NCBI RefSeq assembly: GCF_014836595.1
Contig: NZ_JACSQO010000006.1
Location: 62,001-126,000, forward strand
DNA: 64,000 nt
Source: Psychrobacillus faecigallinarum
GTDB lineage: Bacteria > Bacillota > Bacilli > Bacillales_A > Planococcaceae
Direction of reading: 5' to 3'
Positions within the stretch are counted from its first letter, which is position 1, and every line of letters begins with the position of its first letter. The translations under genes were made by a program, and so were the position numbers. The notes under the pieces are model-generated. The model was not told where the DNA came from and searched no databases. It saw only the letters and a program-made list of their open reading frames with translations. Below are positions 7,869 to 15,955 of this stretch, one piece after another.

Positions 7869-7971
7869 TGATTGGAGCGGCAGGCGGCGCCTCTTGTGGG
7901 ACGACTGAGACAGATAAGACCTCATAAAAGATGCGCAAGCGACGGTGATGGCTTATCGCTCCCCCTCGGAA
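7869..7971 (+). repeat. Interspersed palindromic repeat, copy B (3' truncated)
   Basis: It starts TGATTGGAGCGGCAGGCGGC like copy A and keeps the GACAGATAAGAC and GGTGATGGCTTATC arms. After CTCGGAA it loses similarity, where the hairpin 7991-8039 follows. It lies in the same orientation as copy A, about 230 bases away. Confidence 0.88.
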
Positions 7972-7990
7972 CCTATGCCCAAAGGGAAAA

Positions 7991-8039
7991 AGAAAAGTCT
8001 GATAAAGTTGAAAATGCGTTTACTTTAGCAGACTTTTCT
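7991..8039. repeat. Long imperfect hairpin next to repeat copy B
   Basis: AGAAAAGTCTGATAAAGT pairs with ACTTTAGCAGACTTTTCT (one mismatch) around a 13-base loop. It resembles a bidirectional terminator without a neighbouring gene; its closest gene is the lysine-riboswitch operon, which starts downstream. Confidence 0.6.
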
Positions 8040-8145
8040 TAGCAATTCCTCGGATTATTAGCTTTTTTTAAATGGGTAATGAAATAATTCTAAAGAGATT
8101 ACAATCTAATAATAGTAATATTTGGTTTAATCAATAGAACAGATG

Positions 8146-8174
8146 TTGACAGATGAAAATCTCTGATGTAGACT
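8146..8174 (+). promoter_or_regulatory. Promoter of the lysine-riboswitch operon
   Basis: TTGACA at 8146-8151 and TAGACT at 8169-8174 have a 17-base spacer. The predicted transcript start is near 8181, just before the aptamer at 8211. Confidence 0.75.
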
Positions 8175-8210
8175 ATGAACAATAATTGAATATAACCTCG
8201 CTTTATAGAA

Positions 8211-8389
8211 GTGAGGTAGAGGCGCGATATTTAACAGTCCTTAGTGGAGCTTGAGTAGCTGTGATGCTAGGGAGAAGGAAATGTCGCCGAAGTTTGTAAT
8301 AAACTCATTATTACATGCTGGGTCTGCAGTGAATAATTGCAGGACTGTCCGTTATAAACGTCCCGGTTTATAATGGTGTGCTATCTCAT
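8211..8389 (+). ncRNA. Lysine riboswitch (L box)
   Basis: The aptamer closes with GTGAGGTAG (8211-8219) and CTATCTCAT (8381-8389). Inside are the L-box signatures GAGGTAGAGGCGC, GGAGAAGGAAATGTCGCCGAAG, CTGGGTCTGCA and GGTGTGCTATCT in the right order. Lysine binding should favour the terminator at 8428-8456 and lower expression of the downstream ABC transporter. Confidence 0.95.
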
Positions 8390-8427
8390 GGGGAAAAGTA
8401 GAGGATTTAGGGCAACCATACATATAT

Positions 8428-8456
8428 GACCTGAGTCTATCTCAGGTCTTTTTTTG
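8428..8456 (+). terminator. Terminator of the lysine riboswitch expression platform
   Basis: GACCTGAG, loop TCTAT and CTCAGGTC are followed by seven T residues. An outer stem (GGGCAACCATACA with TGTACGGTTGTCC, one mismatch) encloses the whole hairpin at 8410-8467. Confidence 0.9.
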
Positions 8457-8518
8457 TACGGTTGTCCTTTTTGTATGCATGCATACATATACTAATTTAA
8501 AAAAGGAGATTAATAGAG

Positions 8519-9355
8519 ATGAAAAAAAGTCTATTCACTTTAACATTATTATTATCAACCATTTTACTGCTTGCAGCTTGTGGAACAAAAGAGGAAGAAA
8601 GCGTTGGATCAGCTTCTGATCAAGATACTTTTACAGTAGGTTTAGAGGCAGGATATGCACCATTTAACTGGACTCAAATGGATGACAAAAATGGTGGCGT
8701 AAAAATTGACGGTAATGCAGAATATGCTGGTGGTTACGATGTAGAAATTGCTAAAAAAATAGCTGAGGGCTTAGGTAAAGAGCTCGTTGTTGTTAAAACG
8801 GAATGGGACGGTTTAGTTCCAGCCCTAACATCCGGCAAAATTGATGCAATTATTGCAGGGATGTCACCAACTGCAGAGCGTAAAAAAACAATTGATTTCT
8901 CCGAAAACTATTATACTTCCAACTTTGTTATGGTGGTAAAAAAGGGTGGGACATTTGAAAATGCTACCTCCATTCAAGACTTTAAGGGGGCGAAAATTAC
9001 TGGCCAATTAAATACTTCTCACTACGGGGTTATTGACCAAATTGAAGGAGTAAAAAAACAACCGGCATCAGATAATTTCCCTGCAATGCGTGTGGCACTA
9101 GAATCTGGAATGATTGACGGCTATGTATCTGAACGTCCAGAAGGGATTAGTGCTTCATCAGCAAATGATAAATTTGTAATGATCGAATTTACAGAAGGAT
9201 TCGTGGCAGATGAAGAGGAAACAGCCGTTGCAGTAGGATTGAAAAAGGAAAGTGACTTAACAGACAAAATCAATAAAGTTTTAGCAGGAATCTCAGAAGA
9301 AGAGCGACAAGAAATTATGGACAATGCTATTTTAAATCAACCAGCTGCAGAATAA
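8519..9355 (+). CDS. Amino-acid ABC transporter, substrate-binding lipoprotein (probably lysine/basic amino acids)
   Basis: This 278-residue family 3 solute-binding protein has a lipoprotein signal ending at the lipobox LAAC (Cys21). It is a bilobal protein with the family blocks VGLEAGYAPFNW, YDVEIAKKIAEGLG, WDGLVPALTSGKIDAIIAGMS and RKKTIDFSENYY. The basic amino-acid specificity is inferred from the lysine riboswitch upstream. The protein captures substrate outside the membrane for the permease and ATPase encoded next. AAAGGAG lies before the start. A weak hairpin after it could raise its mRNA level relative to the other two genes. Confidence 0.9.
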   Translation: MKKSLFTLTLLLSTILLLAACGTKEEESVGSASDQDTFTVGLEAGYAPFNWTQMDDKNGGVKIDGNAEYAGGYDVEIAKKIAEGLGKELVVVKTEWDGLVPALTSGKIDAIIAGMSPTAERKKTIDFSENYYTSNFVMVVKKGGTFENATSIQDFKGAKITGQLNTSHYGVIDQIEGVKKQPASDNFPAMRVALESGMIDGYVSERPEGISASSANDKFVMIEFTEGFVADEEETAVAVGLKKESDLTDKINKVLAGISEEERQEIMDNAILNQPAAE

Positions 9356-9364
9356 GCATATAAC

Positions 9365-9391
9365 AACGGCTGCTACTATTTTGCAGCCGTT
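9365..9391 (+). terminator. Intercistronic hairpin, partial terminator
   Basis: AACGGCTGC pairs perfectly with GCAGCCGTT, but only TTTCATTATTT follows. It probably acts as an attenuator or 3' stabiliser inside the operon. Confidence 0.5.
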
Positions 9392-9466
9392 TCATTATTT
9401 ACAGCATTTACTGACTTTCCTTGGAAAGTGTGTTTATGGGTCAGCTAGTATGTAAGGAGGAAGACT

Positions 9467-10228
9467 ATGAGTTTAGAATGGATTATATCCATCATTACAA
9501 ATAATTGGCCAATGTTTTTACGAGGAGCCGGAGTAACCCTCTTAATATCCATTATTGGAACTATCTTCGGAGCTATCATCGGTTTGCTGGCAGGAGTTAT
9601 AAGAACTGTTCCTATGCCGGAAAAGGGGATTAAAAGATACTTTCTTAAGCTGGTTAACTTAATGCTCTCTATTTATATAGAGTTTTTCCGTGGCACACCA
9701 ATGATAGTACAAGCAATGGTTATTTTTTACGGCTCCTCATTGGCCTTTGGCTTAGACATGGATCGTCTACTCGCTGCTATTTTCATTGTTTCTATAAACA
9801 CGGGTGCTTATATGGCGGAGATTGTTCGAGGCGGAGTTATTTCCATAGACAAGGGTCAATTTGAAGCCTCTCAAGCAATAGGGATGACGCATATTCAAAC
9901 GATGCTTCATATTGTGTTACCTCAAGTTATCCGCAATATACTTCCTGCAACAGGTAACCAATTTATCATTAATATTAAGGATACCTCTGTGTTGAATGTA
10001 ATCGGAGTCACTGAGCTGTATTTCCAAACAAAATCAGTTGCAGGAAATAACTTTAGATATTTTGAGTCATTTTTTGTAGCTTGTATCTTGTATTTCATCA
10101 TGACATTTGCTGTTACCTTGATATTACGTCATTTTGAGAAGAAATTGGATGGACCTGAAAACTATACAGTCATTGGTCAACCGATGCAAATGGCAGTCCT
10201 ACCAAAAGGTCCACATGAAAATCAGTAA
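9467..10228 (+). CDS. Amino-acid ABC transporter permease
   Basis: This 253-residue polar amino-acid permease of the HisM/ArtQ family has about five membrane segments. [13 protein letters not shown] opens the first; the family's [10 protein letters not shown] block and the cytoplasmic EAA loop ([24 protein letters not shown]) are complete. It forms the channel for the substrate delivered by the lipoprotein at 8519. Only one permease gene is present, so it probably works as a homodimer. GGAGG precedes the start. The ATPase gene begins 17 bases after its stop. Confidence 0.92.
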   Translation: MSLEWIISIITNNWPMFLRGAGVTLLISIIGTIFGAIIGLLAGVIRTVPMPEKGIKRYFLKLVNLMLSIYIEFFRGTPMIVQAMVIFYGSSLAFGLDMDRLLAAIFIVSINTGAYMAEIVRGGVISIDKGQFEASQAIGMTHIQTMLHIVLPQVIRNILPATGNQFIINIKDTSVLNVIGVTELYFQTKSVAGNNFRYFESFFVACILYFIMTFAVTLILRHFEKKLDGPENYTVIGQPMQMAVLPKGPHENQ

Positions 10229-10245
10229 GCAAAGGAGGAGCAACT

Positions 10246-10980
10246 ATGGAAAAAGTAATTGAAATTCAACATTTAAGCAAATCCTTTGGAGCACATGAAG
10301 TATTAAAAGATATCGATTTCTCTGTTAAAAAAGGCGAGGTTGTATGCATCATTGGCTCTTCTGGATCGGGAAAATCGACTCTTCTCCGCTGCATTAATTT
10401 GTTGGAAAAGCCAAGTGGTGGGCAAATCATTTATCAAGGGGAGAATATTCTCGATAATAAGCACGATATCCATTCCTACCGAACGAAGCTTGGAATGGTC
10501 TTTCAACAGTTTAATCTGTTTAATAATCACAATGTGTTAGGTAACTGTTCAGTTGGACAGGTAAAGGTATTAAAGCGTTCTAAGGAAGAAGCCGAGAAAA
10601 TTGCACTGAAATACTTAAACGTTGTAGGCATGGATGGCTACGTTAATGCTAAACCAAAGCAATTGTCCGGAGGTCAAAAGCAGAGAGTTGCTATTGCACG
10701 AGCCTTGTCTATGGAGCCTGATGTAATGCTTTTTGATGAGCCTACATCAGCACTTGACCCAGAAATGGTGGGGGAAGTGTTAAAAGTAATGAAAGAGCTT
10801 GCGAACACTGGTTTGACAATGTTAATTGTTACTCATGAAATGGAATTTGCCAAGGAGGTTTCCGATCGAGTAGTCTTTATGGATAAGGGAGTTATTGCGG
10901 AGGAAGGCCCTCCAAAGCAAATTTTTAACAATCCTCTACAAGATCGAACGAGAGAATTCTTAAAAAGAACATTGAAATAA
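10246..10980 (+). CDS. Amino-acid ABC transporter ATP-binding protein
   Basis: This 244-residue ATPase of the GlnQ/HisP type shows Walker [10 protein letters not shown], the Q-loop VFQQFNLF, the signature LSGGQKQR, Walker [14 protein letters not shown] and the switch His in THEM. It powers the permease encoded just upstream. It is the last gene of the lysine-riboswitch operon and is followed by the terminator at 11082-11118. AGGAGG stands 9 bases before the ATG. Confidence 0.94.
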   Translation: MEKVIEIQHLSKSFGAHEVLKDIDFSVKKGEVVCIIGSSGSGKSTLLRCINLLEKPSGGQIIYQGENILDNKHDIHSYRTKLGMVFQQFNLFNNHNVLGNCSVGQVKVLKRSKEEAEKIALKYLNVVGMDGYVNAKPKQLSGGQKQRVAIARALSMEPDVMLFDEPTSALDPEMVGEVLKVMKELANTGLTMLIVTHEMEFAKEVSDRVVFMDKGVIAEEGPPKQIFNNPLQDRTREFLKRTLK

Positions 10981-11081
10981 ACTCTAGGTTGTTAGTATCA
11001 ATTCACCTTTTTGTGTAGAAAAAAAATAGATAAAATAGTATATTGGTAATATATGCAATGGATAAATTATCAAATCTATGT

Positions 11082-11118
11082 AAGGCTTCCCTTTTAAAAG
11101 AAGAGGAAGCCTTTTATA
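11082..11118 (+). terminator. Terminator between the ABC operon and rsbQ
   Basis: AAGGCTTCC pairs with GGAAGCCTT across a 14-base loop with further weak pairing, followed by TTATAT. Only 27 bases separate it from the rsbQ start, so it may also act as a leader attenuator of rsbQ. Confidence 0.75.
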
Positions 11119-11144
11119 TAAGGAAAAAAACTAGAGGTGTTTTC

Positions 11145-11948
11145 ATGAATGAAGTACTAAAACGAAATAATGTAAAAGTAATAGGGAACAAGGAAAAAGT
11201 AATAATGTTTGCCCATGGTTTCGGTTGTGATCAAACCATGTGGAGAAATATTGTCCCTTCATTTGAAGAAGAATATCAAATTGTTTTGTTTGATTATGTT
11301 GGGTCAGGAGATTCAAATTTAAAGGTTTATAATTCTGAGAAATATGGTTCACTTAAAGGCTATGTTCAAGATGTGCTAGATATAATAGAGGCATTGAAGC
11401 TTCACGAAGTAATCTTTGTTGGACATTCCGTTAGCTCCATGATCGGTATGCTAGCAGCCATTCAAAAACCTGAGGCATTTAAAAGTTTGGTTATGATTGG
11501 TCCATCCCCAAGGTATCTTAATGATAGAGAGTATTTTGGAGGATTCGAAGAAAGAGATATTCATGAAATGTTAGATATGATGGAGATGAATTTTATAGGA
11601 TGGGCAAGCTATATGGCTCCAATAGTAGCCGCTAATGACGTGCACCCTGCGGTGGCAAAAGAAGTAGAAAAAAGTTTTAGCTCAACCGACCCGAAGATTA
11701 CAAAGCAATTTGCGGAGGTGACATTCTTTTCCGACCATCGTAAGGATTTAGAGAAATCATCTATTCCAACATTAATCATCCAATGCTCAGAAGATAGTAT
11801 TGTTCCTATTCAGGTAGGTGAATACTTACATCGCCATATTGAGAAAAGTGATTTTAAAATAATGGATGTGAAGGGACATTATCCTCATCTAAGTCACCCA
11901 CATGAAACAATACAGCTGATTAAAGAGTATCTTTACCAAATGCAGTGA
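11145..11948 (+). CDS. rsbQ: RsbQ-type alpha/beta hydrolase
   Basis: This 267-residue alpha/beta hydrolase strongly resembles Bacillus subtilis RsbQ (269 residues). It has the shared blocks FAHGFGCDQTMW, LFDYVGSGDSNL, the nucleophile elbow GHSVSSMIG, LVMIGPSPRYLND, a catalytic Asp in CSEDSIVP and a catalytic His in GHYPHLSHP. RsbQ acts with the PAS protein RsbP to sense energy stress, presumably by making or delivering a small ligand. Here the next gene encodes a PAS-GGDEF protein instead of an RsbP phosphatase, 16 bases downstream. ATG at 11145 is preferred over upstream in-frame codons because AGAGGTG precedes it and the homologue starts there. Confidence 0.9.
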   Translation: MNEVLKRNNVKVIGNKEKVIMFAHGFGCDQTMWRNIVPSFEEEYQIVLFDYVGSGDSNLKVYNSEKYGSLKGYVQDVLDIIEALKLHEVIFVGHSVSSMIGMLAAIQKPEAFKSLVMIGPSPRYLNDREYFGGFEERDIHEMLDMMEMNFIGWASYMAPIVAANDVHPAVAKEVEKSFSSTDPKITKQFAEVTFFSDHRKDLEKSSIPTLIIQCSEDSIVPIQVGEYLHRHIEKSDFKIMDVKGHYPHLSHPHETIQLIKEYLYQMQ

Positions 11949-11964
11949 AGGGAATGGTATATGT

Positions 11965-12939
11965 ATGGATGAGCGTTTAAATCTTGCGCCTTGTGGTTAC
12001 GTTACTATCAGCCAAGAAGGTATGCTAATCGATATGAATAAAACCTTCCTTCAAATGACAGGGTTTATGTATGAAGAGATTGCTCAAAAGCATATAGAAA
12101 CAATTATGTCTAAGACTAATAAGTTTATATTTCATACTTATTTTTATCCCTATATTCGATTATACGGACACGTCGAAGAGTTATTTCTAAGTCTACTGCA
12201 TAAGGATGGTCAAAGCGTTCCAGTATTGTTAAATGGAAAAAAAGCAAATCGAGAAGGTATAGAGGTAATTGATTGTGTAATGGTTTCTATGGGGAAGAGA
12301 ATAGGCTATGAACAAGAAATTAGACTAGCAAAAAAACAGTTGGAGGAAGCGTTCCGAGAAAAGGAACTGGCGCTTTCTAAATTAGAGGAATTGCATGAGG
12401 AAATAGAGGAAAAGCAAGAAAGACTTATTGAACTAAATGGTAAGCTAGAGAAATTAGCCATAACGGATAAATTGACTGGTTTAAAAAATCGTCGTTATTT
12501 TCATATCAAGCTAGAAGAGATGATTATGCAATTTGAGCAGAACAAACAGTCCTTTTCCTTATGCTTAATAGATATTGACCATTTTAAGCAGGTCAACGAT
12601 ACTTGGGGTCATGCGATGGGAGACCAGGTGCTAGAAAGGTTGGCCAAGATAGCAGAAGAAACTGTACGTCCGAAAGATACGGTGCTTAGATACGGCGGAG
12701 AGGAATTTATTGTTCTTCTCCCACTAACAAATGCACAAGAGGCTAACCATCAGGCGGAACGTTTAAGGTTGGAAATTGAAAAGACTACTTGGCCCATTGA
12801 CGAAATTACGATAAGTGTAGGAGTTGCAACTTACACGTCAGAGGATACTCGTACAACAGTGGTGGAGAAGGCTGATCATGCGTTGTATTATTCTAAGAGG
12901 AATGGTCGAAATAGAGTTACCCATATAAACGACTTATAG
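11965..12939 (+). CDS. PAS-coiled coil-GGDEF diguanylate cyclase with RsbP-like PAS
   Basis: This 324-residue soluble protein has three parts. An N-terminal PAS (about residues 1-110, APCGYVTISQEG, then SLLHKDGQSVPVLLNG) resembles the sensor of B. subtilis RsbP as I recall it. A coiled coil of about 50 residues rich in Glu and Lys follows. A GGDEF domain (about 165-324) carries DKLTGLKNRRYF, DIDHFKQVND, the active-site GGEEF and, five residues before it, the inhibitory RxxD site (RPKD). It should make c-di-GMP with product feedback. Position after rsbQ suggests that the hydrolase feeds the PAS. The linkage is inference; enzymatic competence is well supported by motifs. Confidence 0.9.
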   Translation: MDERLNLAPCGYVTISQEGMLIDMNKTFLQMTGFMYEEIAQKHIETIMSKTNKFIFHTYFYPYIRLYGHVEELFLSLLHKDGQSVPVLLNGKKANREGIEVIDCVMVSMGKRIGYEQEIRLAKKQLEEAFREKELALSKLEELHEEIEEKQERLIELNGKLEKLAITDKLTGLKNRRYFHIKLEEMIMQFEQNKQSFSLCLIDIDHFKQVNDTWGHAMGDQVLERLAKIAEETVRPKDTVLRYGGEEFIVLLPLTNAQEANHQAERLRLEIEKTTWPIDEITISVGVATYTSEDTRTTVVEKADHALYYSKRNGRNRVTHINDL

Positions 12940-12950
12940 GGGGAATATAA

Positions 12951-13658
12951 ATGGTTGCTTTTAGTGTTATTAAAAAAGACCAGGAATATTGGTTAGCTGA
13001 CCAAATAAAGATGGATATGTCTAAAGATGAATACTGGTCAAAATTGAAAAGTCTTTTAAAAGATTGGAAGGACGAACAGGTGAATTACCTTTCCCTTCTA
13101 ATGGTTGAAGAATACGAACAACAGCTAATGAATGAAGGCTTTCATAAGGTTTCCTCTATTGTGGAATATACACGTCTACTAGATGAAAATTTTACTCTAG
13201 ATGATGCTTTTCATGTGGTAACTCTTTCAGGAAGTTCGCTCGCAGACGAGGAATTTGCTCTATTATACGATAAATGCAGAAGTGGCTCTGCAAACAAAAA
13301 TAATTTATTTTCCATTGAACAGATAATGGAAGCCTTTGTGAATGAGCTAGGATCTAATTGGCGTCATTATTGTCATATTTTCTTTAAAGGTGAAGAACCC
13401 ATGGGTATTAGTATTCCGCATATAGAAGACGGAACGGTCGAAGAAGGCAGGCTATTTTACTTTGGAGTAGTACCAGAACAGAGAGGCAAAGGTTTCGGAA
13501 AAGTATTTCATCTGTATTCTCTAGAATTATTAAAAAAAATGAACGCCACTTATTATGTAGGAAGTACAGACGAAAACAATGAATATATGATAAGAATTTT
13601 CCAAGCAAATGGCTGCATATTAAGAGATAAAAAAGGAATTTATCGGATAGATAAATAA
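12951..13658 (+). CDS. GNAT-family N-acetyltransferase
   Basis: This 235-residue protein has a C-terminal GNAT fold at about residues 140-230. The acetyl-CoA-binding motif is VVPEQRGKGFGKVFH, and the GSTDENNEYMIRIFQANGC helix lies near the end. The N-terminal 90 residues look like a degenerate second GNAT-like or adaptor part. Substrate unknown. It starts 11 bases after the diguanylate cyclase stop with GGGGGAA before the ATG, so it is the third gene of the rsbQ operon. Whether it takes part in signalling is open. Confidence 0.78.
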   Translation: MVAFSVIKKDQEYWLADQIKMDMSKDEYWSKLKSLLKDWKDEQVNYLSLLMVEEYEQQLMNEGFHKVSSIVEYTRLLDENFTLDDAFHVVTLSGSSLADEEFALLYDKCRSGSANKNNLFSIEQIMEAFVNELGSNWRHYCHIFFKGEEPMGISIPHIEDGTVEEGRLFYFGVVPEQRGKGFGKVFHLYSLELLKKMNATYYVGSTDENNEYMIRIFQANGCILRDKKGIYRIDK

Positions 13659-13672
13659 AACTAGGTTAAGCA

Positions 13673-13709
13673 AAAAGGAGCATGTGATGTTAAATCACTC
13701 GCTCCTTTT
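13673..13709. terminator. Bidirectional terminator between the GNAT gene and the convergent hmoA-like gene
   Basis: AAAAGGAGCATGTGAT pairs with ATCACTCGCTCCTTTT with A and T runs on both sides, so it can serve both converging genes. Confidence 0.85.
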
Positions 13710-13717
13710 AATATTAC

Positions 13718-14056
13718 TTATTTAGTGGAAATAGCTTCTACAGTAGAAGCCACTTTAGAAATTATTAATTCACTTCCTAATAGCGGAGATTCTTTAGAAG
13801 CTTCAGCAGAACCAGGTTCTGGACGTTTATGGGCTTCCTTGAAGATATCACTATTTCTCCAAGCTTGGAAACCTTCTTCGTTTTCCCAATACATATTTAC
13901 ATTCATTTCATCATATTCAGTTGTACCTTGTGTAATAGTAACCTCTACTTTGATGAAGCCTTCCATTTCTTGAAGTGGGCTTGGCTTTGTAAAATTTGGA
14001 GCCATTCTTTCAGCAAATCCTGGTTTTGTTTTAATACGATTTGTTACGATAATCAT
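13718..14056 (-). CDS. hmoA: IsdG/HmoA-type heme-degrading monooxygenase
   Basis: This 112-residue ABM-fold protein has the IsdG catalytic triad pattern: Asn in VTNRIK (about residue 6), Trp in EGFQAWRNSD and His in FKEAHKRP. The order and spacing fit HmoA/IsdG enzymes, which open heme to release iron. Antibiotic-biosynthesis monooxygenases share the fold, but the N-W-H set favours heme. It is a single gene with AAGGAGAA before the ATG. I looked for a Fur box in the 328 bases upstream and found no convincing one. The choice between hmoA and hmoB naming is tentative. Confidence 0.8.
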   Translation of the reverse strand: MIIVTNRIKTKPGFAERMAPNFTKPSPLQEMEGFIKVEVTITQGTTEYDEMNVNMYWENEEGFQAWRNSDIFKEAHKRPEPGSAEASKESPLLGSELIISKVASTVEAISTK

Positions 14057-14384
14057 TAGACATTCTCCTTTTTTACTTATTTGTCAGTGTAATTATAACA
14101 TTTCCTATACGATATATCTTTTCATAGTATCTAAACAGACATTCATCGGGAGATCTTTTAATGGGGAAGCTTAAGGGGTAAAGCAGACGAGCTAGCATGA
14201 ATTCTACTAAAAGGAGGAGAGCTAGATACGTCCTAGTAAGAATATGATTAGATCTTCTAGCTTTTTCACATAAACAAATTGAATTTTATGCTCAAGTGCT
14301 TCATTATTATAGATACAAGACTTTTCATAATCAATAAACAGACGATTATGTAAAAGAAATACATTTACACGAAGGAAGTAGTTT
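14057..14384. other. Intergenic stretch without a supported gene
   Basis: This 328-base gap between divergent genes must contain both promoters. It holds a possible hairpin AGCTAGA (14220-14226) with TCTAGCT (14256-14262), followed by TTTT. I see no convincing coding sequence or known RNA. Confidence 0.5.
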
Positions 14385-15551
14385 ATGTCGGAAGCAAATA
14401 TAACTCGTTTAGAGGTTGATGGCAAGGAAATTATTTTAATTGGTACTGCTCATGTCTCTAGGTTGAGCGCTGAGCAGGTTAAAGAAGTGATTGAAAAAGA
14501 AAATCCTGATTCCGTGTGTATAGAGTTAGATGAACAAAGATATCAATCTATTACTGATAATAACAAATGGAAAGAAACAGATATTTTTAAAATCATAAAA
14601 GAGAAGAAAGCGACTTTATTATTGATGAACTTAGCTATTTCTTCCTTCCAAAATCGTATGGCCAAGCAGTTCGACATTAAACCAGGCCAAGAAATGATTC
14701 AAGGAATTGAAAGTGCAAAAGAAACCGGAGCAGAACTTGTACTAGCTGACCGTAATATCCAAATAACATTCTCTCGTATCTGGCATAATCTTGGTTGGTT
14801 AGGTAAGTCTCAGCTTCTTACATCGGTTTTCTATAGCATCTTTAGTAAAGACACCATTTCCGAAGAAGAGCTAGAGAAGATGAAATCGCAGGACACTTTA
14901 AATGCAGTACTTGCAGAATTTACAGAGTCATTTCCAAGGCTGAAAACACCTTTAATTGATGAACGAGACCAGTTCTTAGCTCAAAAAATTAAGGAAGCCC
15001 CGGGTAAAAAAATTGTAGCAGTATTAGGAGCGGCACATGTTCCTGGTATTACAAAAGAAATTTACAAACATCAGGATTTAGAAAGACTTTCTACAGTCCC
15101 ACCCAAATCAATTTTACCTAAAATAATTGGGTGGTCGCTTCCTATCCTTATCATTGCATTGATCGCGTATACATTTATAGCAAACCCAACAGCAGGATGG
15201 GATCAGGCATGGAGCTGGATTATTTGGACGGGAACGATGGCAGCAATTGGGGCAATTGTAGCTTTAGGACATCCTTTAGCAATTGTTACAGCGTTCATAG
15301 TGGCACCAATAACAGCGTTGCATCCTATATTAGCCTCCGGTTGGTTTTCTGGGTTGGTCCAAGCTTATATGAAACGCCCTACAATTGGCGACTTTGAGAG
15401 ACTGTCCGAGGACGTGTTTACGATAAAAGGGTTCTGGAAGAATAAAGTTACACGTGTATTACTCGTTTTAGTTCTAACTAACTTATTTGGTTCTCTTGGT
15501 ACAATAATCGGTGGTGCCGATGTCATCAGAGTGTTCTTTAAAAACTTATAA
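14385..15551 (+). CDS. TraB/PrgY-family membrane protein
   Basis: This 388-residue protein has the TraB/PrgY domain at about residues 5-220 (IILIGTAHVSRLS with the conserved GTAHVS, VCIELDEQRY, AVLGAAHVPGI). Three or four membrane segments follow in the last 150 residues. Relatives include enterococcal PrgY/TraB, which blocks peptide pheromone, and the Tiki-like metalloprotease superfamily. The GTAHxS and GAAHVxG histidines are the proposed metal or catalytic residues. The substrate is unknown in Bacillales. It is monocistronic with a strong terminator after it. Confidence 0.85.
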   Translation: MSEANITRLEVDGKEIILIGTAHVSRLSAEQVKEVIEKENPDSVCIELDEQRYQSITDNNKWKETDIFKIIKEKKATLLLMNLAISSFQNRMAKQFDIKPGQEMIQGIESAKETGAELVLADRNIQITFSRIWHNLGWLGKSQLLTSVFYSIFSKDTISEEELEKMKSQDTLNAVLAEFTESFPRLKTPLIDERDQFLAQKIKEAPGKKIVAVLGAAHVPGITKEIYKHQDLERLSTVPPKSILPKIIGWSLPILIIALIAYTFIANPTAGWDQAWSWIIWTGTMAAIGAIVALGHPLAIVTAFIVAPITALHPILASGWFSGLVQAYMKRPTIGDFERLSEDVFTIKGFWKNKVTRVLLVLVLTNLFGSLGTIIGGADVIRVFFKNL

Positions 15552-15559
15552 TTATCACT

Positions 15560-15594
15560 AAAGGAGTAGCGGTCACTTCGCTCCTCCTTTTTCT
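15560..15594 (+). terminator. Intrinsic terminator after the TraB-family gene
   Basis: AAAGGAGTAGCG pairs with CGCTCCTCCTTT (one mismatch), followed by TTTCT. Confidence 0.85.
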
Positions 15595-15760
15595 ATTTTT
15601 AAGCAATAGATTTCTCTTTTGGTTATGATGTATCAACATCATGTATCTTTAAAAGTATGGAAGACTTCTGATTATGATTGGCAGATAAGTTCTACTATAA
15701 TATTATTTAACAGGAAAAAATGCTTAATTTTTGGGGATAAACGATAGGTCGGAGGGATTA

Positions 15761-15916
15761 ATGGTGGAATGTAGTGGCTGTATGGTAAGAGACTTAGTAT
15801 TAGAGTTTAAAATCGAAGGTGAAACTAATTTTCAAGTGTTGCCAGATGTAATGGATTTTATCCAAAATAGGGCATTAAGATTAGAAGAGAACGGCCGTTA
15901 TTTTACTCTTAAATAA
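15761..15916 (+). pseudogene. N-terminal fragment of the EAL-domain gene (ends at an in-frame TAA)
   Basis: GGAGGG followed by ATG at 15761 opens a frame of 51 codons (MVECSGCMVRDLVLEF with a CxxC pair), ending at TAA 15914-15916. Translation past the stop continues in the same frame through DDAQDFIDFSKDH into the EAL protein annotated at 15956, giving a 332-residue protein. So this is the start of that gene, cut by one nonsense codon, not an independent small gene. The good ribosome binding site belongs here and not to the downstream ATG. Confidence 0.75.
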
Positions 15917-15955
15917 GATGATGCGCAGGATTTTATAGACTTTAGTAAAGACCAT

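Noticed and set aside
14222..14425. 67-codon minus-strand frame before the TraB-family gene
   Set aside because: It overlaps the start of the well-supported gene at 14385, has no good ribosome binding site and looks like AT-rich noise.
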